From Paramecium tetraurelia (lineage: Eukaryota > Ciliophora > Oligohymenophorea > Peniculida > Parameciidae): a stretch of DNA of 64,000 bases. Both the position numbers and the translations under genes were made by a program. Positions 56,653-64,000 of this stretch are shown here, piece by piece. The stretch covers positions 64,539-128,538 of the forward strand of contig NW_001798984.1 in NCBI RefSeq assembly GCF_000165425.1, read 5' to 3'. The stretch's first letter is position 1; every line of letters begins with the position of its first letter. The notes under the pieces were generated by a model. The model was given only the letters and a program-made list of their open reading frames with translations. It had not been told where the DNA came from and made no database searches.

Positions 56653-57752
56653 TCATTTGAATACTTTGGTACATTTATTCCATTCTCTCTTATTAGATTA
56701 ACATCTCTGGGATTGTTAAGGAGATGTATTCGTGATTCCTTTATCTATATTGTTTGCTCTTTGGGTATTAATATTAAGAGTCAACTGATTATTGAGTTGA
56801 TTATACTGATTCTCCTAATTACTGTTAACTGTATTCCTTTGCGAGTTCAATGGAGAACAATTGACTCTCTTAGGATTATCTTATCTCTTATCATCAAATA
56901 CAATGGCTTCTCTCAAATTCTTATTTGTTTAAACTAATTATTTGATCTGCTAACTCTAAGTCGAAACAATCTCATTCAATTCTTGTTCTGTTTACAACAA
57001 CTTCTCTCATAAGGACTCAAACTATTTATTAGCCACCAAAATCAAGTGTCTTAATTGCTAAATCTTCTTATTATAAATCCAATGAATTTAACCTTTCTTA
57101 ATTGAGTTCACTCATGCTTTGTTTGAGCTACAATTACATCTTCTACAGAATCTATTATTGCTCTGCTGTTTGGTTATGCAATAGAGTGATTTCTTGATCA
57201 GCATCAATTAGAGTTTGCTTTAAACTATTCAGAAGATTCATGGATTTTTCCATGCCTTAATAGCTCTAGATATGCATAATCTAATTATTGCTATTTTATG
57301 TATACATAAATCATTTGCATCTTCTCCAAATAAGAGATTATATAATTTTATTCCTTCGAATCTCTTACTAAATTGCTAATTATTTTTATCGCCTCGACAT
57401 AGCATTTCTAAAACCCTTCAAACATTATCTCCTTTCTATCCAAAGGTTGTTTTTATTGGAAACTGTAATATTCCTCTTGTTCCGTGCTCATCACAACTGA
57501 GAGCTCATTTTTCAAATTTGATGGCTTCACTTTCTATAGTAGTCCTATGAATTGATCTAATTCAAGCTTCAAGTTCGAATCCTTAACAATCTCTTGCGAT
57601 ACCAATTTTTCCAATGATTCAATCGACTGATCAGATTATAATGTGGCTATTGACTAATACGATTGCTATTGAGTCGATTTACTAATCGATTGGTAATACT
57701 ATCGATCGTCTTCTATGCATTATAGTTGTTCGAGAGACATTGTCAAATCCAT
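56653..57752 (-). CDS. Coiled-coil protein, unrecognised
   Basis: Begins MDLTMSLEQLQCIEDDRQYY and is helical throughout. A 25-nt intron (GTATAC...AATTAG, near 57280) joins the first half (EKLVSQEIVKDSNLKLELDQ) to a second coiled coil (LNSLKQTLIDADQEITLLH; LLQTEQELNEIVSTQSQQ). The C-terminal 100 residues are Asn/Gln/Ser-rich and probably disordered. One junction near 57040 requires another intron. Ends KCTKVFK at TGA 56653-56655. No domain beyond coiled coil. Confidence 0.58.
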
Positions 57753-57816
57753 AACTTAATATCTGTTAAATAATATTAATTAATTTTTTAGTTGCTATGT
57801 ATATTAGACATAAAAT

Positions 57817-58367
57817 TCAATCATACACTCTTCTAAAACCTACATGAGTTTCCACCATATTTGTATCCAACTCCACCTTGGTAGTATTCCCATTAAGAAA
57901 ATCTTTATCGCAATATAAACTTGAGATTTGCATATTCAGACTTCCATAGACCGTTTGTGTGTCAATCTTTTATTTATTTAACTCACTATTTTGTTTGTTT
58001 ATCTTTATATTGATTTATTTATTATACATCTGAAAGTAATGCCTTCGTTATTTGATCCTCTTCTCGATATTAATTGGATTTCATTTTATGTAATTCTTCC
58101 CGTATGACATTCATGTCGTCTCGGCTCACCTTCAAATCATCCTTGATTTTATTTAATATGTTCTATTTGTATTTTAAAACTCCTTACAAACAACTTGTCA
58201 ATGTGATCCTTCACATTCATTTACATCGAATTCTCAAAGCTTTGTTGCACTATTTCAAATTGATCCTATTGTTTTTCTGTTTCTTAATTAGCATTCTTTG
58301 AATTTAGAGATGTTAGAGATTATTGATTTTACGATCCCATATGTAACCTCTTCCCATGCTTATGCAT
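57817..58367 (-). CDS. Coiled-coil protein, unrecognised
   Basis: Begins MHKHGKRLHMGSQNQQSLTS. A helical region (QQDQFEIVQQSFENSMQMN) runs to a 25-nt intron (GTAAGGAGTTTTAAAATACAAATAG). A second helix (ILNKIKDDLKVSRDDMNVI) follows. The C-terminal part, YGSLNMQISSLYCDKDF, has beta-like character and ends VGFRRVYD. An unresolved junction lies near 57975-58030. About 165 residues. It is in the same orientation as its neighbours, which are also small uncharacterised proteins. Confidence 0.5.
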
Positions 58368-58517
58368 TATAATATAATTTAATAAATAAAATACTTATAA
58401 ATTTAATAATTTATAATACATCTAGTTCGGGAACCCACCTTCGTCTGTAATATATAATTTGTATTGATATTGATCAAAAACTCAGTCTAATGATTAATAT
58501 ATACACAGTAAATTATA

Positions 58518-59030
58518 TCAACATTATTTCTTAAGTGAATCTAATGGTCGCTGATTTTATGTTGAAAACTTACTCTTCCTTGTTTCCTTCCTTGACAACA
58601 ATTAAATAGGTTCTTCTGACTCACTTCCATCATCATTCTTCACTTGTACCAATTCAGAAAATTACACTTTTTTGCCTATTAATTTCTCTGATTGAGTTTT
58701 CTAAGGTATCACTTATGATGTTGTACTGTGTCGATCTGTTTACTTTCCTAAAATCAAATCTATGCTATCGAATCCAAAGTCTGTTGATTCTGTTTTTAAT
58801 TTGTACTGAGATTTGCTGGTATATTTATCTGGTAAACTAAATGGGTCAGAGAAGAAATCCCATTTTTTTAGTGTTTCTTTGCCTACCTTGGAGAGATTTT
58901 ATTTATTCTCATAAGGATCTGTAAAGTAATTAGACAGTTGGGGTTGACTTGAGTGATGTTTGTGATTTGATCTGACATAATATGGCTTTTAAGGGGTTTT
59001 GAATTCAGCAAAAGGGAAATCGAAATTCAT
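58518..59030 (-). CDS. Disordered basic/acidic protein, unrecognised
   Basis: An intron-free 170-residue frame, MNFDFPFAEFKTPQKPYYV to LDSLKKQC, TGA 58518-58520. It has short aromatic/acidic motifs repeated with variation: FTDPYENKQNLS, WDFFSDPFSLPDKYTS, TDFGFDSIDLILGKQ. This looks like a linear-motif protein, for example with endocytic or adaptor-binding DPF/FxDxF motifs. The rest is Ser/Lys/Gln-rich. The DPF-type motifs make an endocytosis link plausible but unproven. Confidence 0.5.
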
Positions 59031-59050
59031 TTTAATTATTTTTTATAAAA

Positions 59051-60056
59051 TCATATCACTTATTGAAATTTAATTTTATTACTCGCACTCATTGCATTCT
59101 GAGCAATAATTGCTAATTAAGTTGAGCAATCTTCAATCTCCATTTCATTCAAATGTTGTAAAACCTATTTAATACTTGGTCTTTCCTTAGGATTCATCCT
59201 CAACATATGGTCAACTAAAGGCTGTATATTTTTAGGCAACTAAGATAAGACTTTTGGTAGTTTTGGTTGCTTGTCATTAACAAATTCCAAATACATAGGC
59301 AAAGATGAGACTCCTTCCCAATTTGAATCCTAGGATATAGGTACAATTTTACATTCAGACTTCCCAAGAGTTCAGCTATCTAAGACATGATCTCAATTTC
59401 TGATCTTCCATCAAATAAAATTTTGCCTGTAAATAATTCTACCAGCGTACAACCAAGTGACCAAATATCAATTGAAGCATCGTATTCTTTCAGTCCAAAG
59501 AATAATTCTGGCGCTCTGTAATTCTTGGTGCAAGTCTGAGGAGTCATTAAATCTCTCATCTAAGTGGAGATGCCAAAATCGCCTAATTTAACTTGTCCTT
59601 CTGTTGTAACAAAGATGTTGCTAGGCTTAATATCTCTATGGAGGATATTTTATTAATGGAGATAGTTCAAAGCCTAACAGAGCTCTTTAAAGATGTAGAG
59701 TTGTCTATCGTTTATTGAGTGTAAGAGTTCATGAAGTGGTGGCATGTATTCCATCGTTAAACACAAGTATTTTTTGTATTCAAATTTTTCGGTGAAAGCA
59801 TCTAAAAAATTGACGATATTGGGGTGATGTAGGGTGCTCAAAAACTTGTATTCATTTAACTAAGTGTGATCCTGAGGGTCTGATGGCTATATACAATTGC
59901 AATTATCAATACTTTTCTGTAATATCTTTTCAACACCAAAGGAGTGTGTTTCTTATTGGGAGGATCATTTTCTGATCTTCTTTCAATCAGGTATACTTTG
60001 CCTGCGTATCCTTTGAATAGGCACTTTATTTTTGTATAACTCTGATTCTGCTACAT
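59051..60056 (-). CDS. CMGC-type (CDK-like) protein kinase
   Basis: Starts MQQNQSYTKIKCLFKGYAGK. The Gly loop is shortened (FKGYAGKVYLIERR). C-helix region and LHHPNIVNFLDAF follow, then hinge CLTMEYMPPLHEL. Catalytic loop QNILHRDIKPSNIFVTTEGQ, DFG in VKLGDFGISTQM. The activation-segment end TKNYRAPELFFGLKEYD has the CMGC-type YRAPE. Next, WSLGCTLVELFTGKILFDG and IAELLG (CMGC insert start). A 31-nt intron (GTCTGA...TCCTAG, near 59340) links to DSNWEGVSSLPMYLEF. The end is KERPSIKQVLQHLNEMEI. All catalytic residues are present; MAPK versus CDK-like cannot be settled. Confidence 0.83.
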
Positions 60057-60425
60057 TTTATTTGATTTTAAATTTAATTATATTCACTTTTTGATTCAAA
60101 TTTTGCTCAAAAGCCATAAAAATCACGAGTCTCCGCTCTGATTACTTATAAGTTGGGTTGCTTTTACGAAGGAATAATTGATTATCTGATATAAATTTCA
60201 ATAAATTTATTGAAGTATTAACAGAAATAACTGTCTAATTATATATATTTTAGTTAATAATTTTAATATATGAATATTTATTCATCAAAATATATTGAGT
60301 TTCATTTGTTCTTTTAGCAAATTTATATAAAAAGTTAAATTTGAAATTCTTTTTATTTGTACTCTAATATTGCAAATGCTTAGATTAAATGAAAAAAAAT
60401 TTAAAAATTTAGATATTATTTTTTA
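60057..60425. other. AT-rich intergenic stretch, divergent starts
   Basis: About 370 bp between the kinase (minus) and eL19 (plus). No coding evidence; presumably both promoters. Confidence 0.4.
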
Positions 60426-60994
60426 ATGGTTAATCTCCGCCTCTAAAAAAGATTGGCTTCCACATAATTAAAGGTTGGTATCAACAGAGTTTGGTTAGAC
60501 CCAAATGAAGCAAGTGAAATCAGTCTTGCAAATTCAAGAATGTCAATTAGAAAATTAATTAAAGATGGTTTGATTATGAGAAGATTGAGAACAATTCACT
60601 CAAGAGCCAGAGCAAGAAGATTCCTTGAAGCAAAGAGAAGAGGCAGACACACCGGTACTGGTAAGAGAAGAGGTACAAGAGAGGCAAGAATGCCAACCAA
60701 AGTTCTTTGGATCAGAAGACAAAGGGTTTTAAGAAGATTGCTCAGAAAATATAGAGCTGCAAAGAAAATCGACAGATAATAGTAAAAAATCATTAATAAC
60801 TTAGATATCACGAATTTTATTTGGCTTCAAAAGGTAATCAATACAAAAACAAAAAAGTTCTTATCGAGGCAATTCATGAAACTAAATAAGAAAAAGTTAG
60901 AGTTGATAAAATCGAGAAGGAATAAAATGACAGAAGAGAAAAGAATAAGGCTCAAATAACCAAGAAAACCTAAAACAAATTTGCTGCTGAATGA
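60426..60994 (+). CDS. RPL19: Cytosolic ribosomal protein eL19 (RPL19)
   Basis: Large-subunit protein. Starts MVNLRLQKRLASTQLKVGIN, then [58 protein letters not shown] and [21 protein letters not shown] 23-nt intron (GTAAAAAATCATTAATAACTTAG, 60782-60804 region) splits a Gln codon and links KKIDRQQ to [17 protein letters not shown]. The tail ([19 protein letters not shown]) ends KFAAE at TGA 60992-60994. About 180 residues, near the family's usual length. Arg-rich codon usage differs visibly from its neighbours, as expected for a highly expressed gene. Confidence 0.94.
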
Positions 60995-61167
60995 TATTTA
61001 CATATTTAGTACAATAATCAATAATTGTTATCATAATTATATAATAGATTGTATGGTGTTCTAGACATCTAATATGCTCAAGTATATATATAAAGTAGTC
61101 TTTAATTAAATTATGTCATGATTCCTATTTTGTATATTAAAAAAAGATTTAATTTAATTTTTAGACA

Positions 61168-61719
61168 ATGGTAACTATAACAATTAAATAAAGGCTGACC
61201 CAAAACAATAACCCGTCCAATAACCAAAAGGCAAAAAGGGAAAGAAAACTGGAGAAGAAACTACTTAATAAGTTGTAGCTACTTTGGGACCAAATGTGGC
61301 TGGAAATGAATTAGTATTTGGAGTGGCTCACATCTTATCCACATGGAATGACACCTTTATTCACATCACCGATTTGACAGGCAGAGAAACATTAGCCAGA
61401 GTAACTGGTGGAATGAAAGTTAAATCAGACAGAGAAGAATCATCACCATATGCAGCCATGCAAGCAGCCAAAGATGTTTATGAGAAGTTGAAAACACTCA
61501 AAATTAATGCTTTGCATATTAAATTAAGAGCAAGAGGAGGTATTAAATTGTACTTATATACGTTTAGGTGTTGACACAAGATAACCAGGACCAGGTGCTT
61601 AAGCAGCCTTGAGAGCATTGGCTCGTCTTGGACTTAAAATTGGTAGAATTGAAGATGTCACTCCAATTCCCACTGACTCAACAAGAAGACCTGGAGGTAG
61701 AAGAGGAAGAAGATTATGA
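61168..61719 (+). CDS. RPS14: Cytosolic ribosomal protein uS11 (RPS14), start codon followed directly by an intron
   Basis: Small-subunit platform protein. Exon 1 is just the ATG: a 23-nt intron (61171-61193, GTAACT...TAAAG) begins at the next base. The mature sequence then reads [78 protein letters not shown] and [14 protein letters not shown] 28-nt intron (GTATTAAATTG...TTTAG) follows, then [35 protein letters not shown] and the basic end GRRGRRL. Length matches the family (about 150 residues). TGA at 61717-61719. Confidence 0.94.
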
Positions 61720-61810
61720 AAAAGTAAAATACACATACAGTAAAATAAATGTACATATTAATTAAAATATATGATTTTTGATCTCCAACCACCATCTCCT
61801 CATCTCCTTC

Positions 61811-62817
61811 ATGATCACTCAATTCTAACGATAGATTACTTTAGGAATAACTCAATAAGACTCAGAATATTATTTATCATTTAGAAGTTTTACTTTAAAA
61901 AGAGAACATCAAAACAATTTAATTGAACTTTTTACAAAAAAATAGAAAATTCCTACTCTTTAATTGAATAAAAATCAACAAATATTGTTGGTGATAAGTG
62001 AATATGCTATCTTAAAACTCCCTTTTATAGTATTCTACTCTGAGAGATAGGAGGATCAGATTATCTTTGGATATGCAAAGCTAAGCAAGATTTATTGATG
62101 GAATGAAAATTAGACATTCAATAATATAAGGAAATCATATATAAAAAGAGCAAAAGATTAAGGCATTAAATTGAACTAATAGGGGAATTAATATCTGAAT
62201 TATATTTTGTATGGAAAAACAATCCATCTAATAAAAGTAAAAAAAATAGACAGAACAGAAACTGGAAATTTTTAGAAAGTCAAATCTAAATCACAAACGT
62301 AATTATTACTAACTAAAAATAAAGGGAAGAATTTAGAAACTGAAATCACTAAAATTGGCTTAATTAAAAATATTTGATGGAGAATAATAATAATGCAGTC
62401 AAACTTCTGAACAATCCATCAAAGAAGAATATTCTAATGATCAACTTTAATAGAAATTCTGATACAAGAATGTCATTGTAAATAGAAATTGAATAATTAG
62501 AAAATATAAATACAAAATTTTATAATCAAGGAACTACCTCTCAAATTCAATAAAAGTAGATTCTATGTAAAGAATATTAATTTAATGATATATAAAATTA
62601 AGTTGTAACATATAAAAGTAATTTAAATGATGTTCCTTAAATCTCACATATTGTCTTAACTTAGTAATCTGGGAAGCTATTGAAAATATTTACAGAAGAA
62701 GAAGATATTGATTCAATAGAATCTTTGGACCTAAAGGAAATAGAAAAAATAGAAGTTATGAATCATGCTAAATCTTCTGATTTTATAGTATAGTTTTAAT
62801 TAATTTATGATTATTGA
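61811..62817 (+). CDS. Unrecognised protein upstream of the RhoGAP gene
   Basis: Frames read MITQFQRQITLGITQQDSEY at the 5' end, then KLDIQQYKEIIYKKSKRLRH and, from about 62380, MENNNNAVKLLNNPSKKNIL with a long acidic end (LLKIFTEEEDIDSIESLDLK). At least two introns are needed, not precisely placed. Its stop (TGA 62815-62817) overlaps the putative RhoGAP start (62807), so it may be the 5' part of one larger RhoGAP gene. Beta-rich N-terminal segments could be a PH- or C2-like domain; not confirmed. Confidence 0.4.
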
Positions 62818-64000
62818 CAACGAGAAAAAATAGATTAGACAACTATTTGCTAATGATTAAAAGTATGTCCAAAATGAAAAAAAGATTCAAAATGATTTTA
62901 TAGTTTAAATGCAAGTTGCCAAATATGATTAATAAACCAAAGACGATCCATTATTAATATAAGCAGGTTTCGTAATAAAATATATTCGAAGGTCTCACTT
63001 AATCAAAATAATCTGTCTTCATCATTTAAGGAAAATTGCAGAATGACAACAATATAAGGTCAATTACTTACTATATGATCTCCCAACTACAAAATAAAAA
63101 AAATTAGTAATCATTCCATAATATCATTTAGAGAATTTTTCATTATTTATCTCAATACAGAGTTGAAAACTTACTTGAACCTATCGAAATTTTACTCTGT
63201 CTTTAAAGAATTACCTTGTATCTGTTTTGAAAACCTACAGAGAATTATTATAATACATGGGAACTTTTTGATTAAATCATGGTTTTTATTTCAAAACAGC
63301 ATTTAAATCTAAATTTTGAAATAAAAGACCATTTAACTTGAAAAGTATTTTAATCCTTTAATTTTAGAGTTGCTTAATTGCTTAATTATCAGTATTTCAA
63401 TAAGAGTTAATTTGAAAAACTACCTTCATATTGCAAAGATTCCTCATATTATTAACTTTAGTAAGCTTTTACTGGAAATCAATAAAAGCTTGTTCAAGTA
63501 GACCAAAATTAACTTTACAATCTGGAATTGGGATAATACGAACTGACGAGCAAGGGAATACCATTCATTCTTGATCTCTGCATCACTAAATTATTATAAA
63601 AACCCTAAAACATTTAACTAGAAGGAATATTTAGGTTATGTTCTGCTTAAACTCACGATAAGGAGTTTGAAAATTATTTACTATAAAAATAGTATGAAGA
63701 ATTACTTGATTATGAGAATATAATAGTAATAGCCAATTTTATTAAAAGAGTTCTAGATAAATTAAGGTATTCAGTTGTTCCATATTAATATTATGATTAA
63801 CTAAATACAATACATCATTATTCCATTGAAGAAGGGTAGAAATTAATTCAGCAATTCCCAATTTTGAATAGGAATTTATTCACCTTAATAATATTAATTC
63901 TAGAGTAAGTGGCATCACATTCTGATGTTAATAAGATGAATGCTAGCAATTTGGCAATTGTTTTTGGTATTACCTTGTGTAGACCAAAAGAATATCAATA
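62807..64000 (+). CDS. RhoGAP-domain protein, 3' end outside the window
   Basis: A GTPase-activating protein for Rho/Rac-like GTPases. Visible from ATG 62807 (MIIDNEKKQIRQLFANDQKY), helical and possibly BAR-like at first. The RhoGAP domain begins near 63520: GIIRTDEQGNTIPFILDLC, LEGIFRLCSAQTHDKEFENY, whose Arg is the catalytic finger, then IIVIANFIKRVLDKLRYSVV. The domain-typical SDVNKMNASNLAIVFGITL closes just before the window edge. Several micro-introns occur. In a ciliate the partner would be Rac-like GTPases acting on the cortex or phagocytosis; inferred. The gene continues past 64000. Confidence 0.75.

Noticed and set aside
58425-58440. Sequence resembling a tRNA T-loop (GTTCGGGAACCC)
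   Set aside because: No matching acceptor, D or anticodon stems can be folded around it.
1-64000. CRISPR array, IS element, prophage or bacterial operon
   Set aside because: No direct-repeat array, terminal inverted repeats, transposase or Shine-Dalgarno pattern is seen; the DNA is clearly eukaryotic and ciliate.

Overview
The window reads as ciliate macronuclear DNA, almost certainly Paramecium (species not determinable from the sequence alone). Conserved proteins such as V-type H+-pyrophosphatase, V-ATPase subunit a, citrate synthase, BCKDH E1-alpha and several ribosomal proteins can only be read if TAA and TAG are Gln and TGA is the only stop. Exons are joined by tiny introns of about 19 to 35 nt that start GTA (less often GTT or GTC) and end TAG or AAG. 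Genes are packed tightly on both strands, often 10 to 100 bp apart, and the sequence is very AT-rich. I found no telomeric repeats, transposon, CRISPR array, tRNA or rRNA.

Layout. 1-8.8 kb: a partial unknown gene, a probable mitochondrial protein, an SSNA1/DIP13 microtubule protein, a proton-pumping pyrophosphatase divergent from a Josephin deubiquitinase, and two small unknowns. 8.9-14.2 kb: citrate synthase with an apparent 3' frameshift, a small membrane protein, a Rab-like GTPase and coiled-coil proteins. 14.7-23.2 kb: a CBM20 starch-binding protein, a dual-specificity phosphatase, ribosomal protein eS7, mitochondrial bL12, a profilin-like protein and an ARM/HEAT-like protein. 24-40.4 kb: BCKDH E1-alpha, a Cys-rich membrane protein, a SEC14 protein, V-ATPase subunit a, two kinases, an inactive RNase III/dsRBD protein (mL44-like), coiled-coil genes, a folate-biopterin-type transporter and a SHIPPO-repeat ciliary protein. 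40.5-50 kb: an M16C peptidase homologue lacking its metal site, a Myb protein, uL29, a coiled-coil protein, an ALY/REF RRM protein, P1 and a decayed PPP phosphatase. 50-60 kb: a TPR membrane protein, then a signalling cluster with three kinases and a pseudokinase-MORN fusion among coiled-coil genes. 60.4-64 kb: eL19, uS11, an unknown gene and a RhoGAP gene that runs off the right edge.

The content is mostly housekeeping and ciliate cell biology: acidification (PPase and V-ATPase a), mitochondrial metabolism and translation (BCKDH, bL12m, mL44-like, M16C), cytosolic translation (eS7, uL29, eL19, uS11, P1), cilia and cytoskeleton (SSNA1, SHIPPO, profilin-like, coiled-coil proteins) and protein phosphorylation. 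There is no operon logic; neighbours are mostly functionally unrelated. The most interesting pattern is a set of enzyme-fold genes whose catalytic motifs are altered or lost (M16C, RNase III, PPP phosphatase, pseudokinase-MORN, a DVN kinase) plus the frameshifted citrate synthase. This is what one expects where duplicate genes from whole-genome duplications decay or change role. Exon borders were read by eye, so boundaries of poorly conserved genes are approximate.
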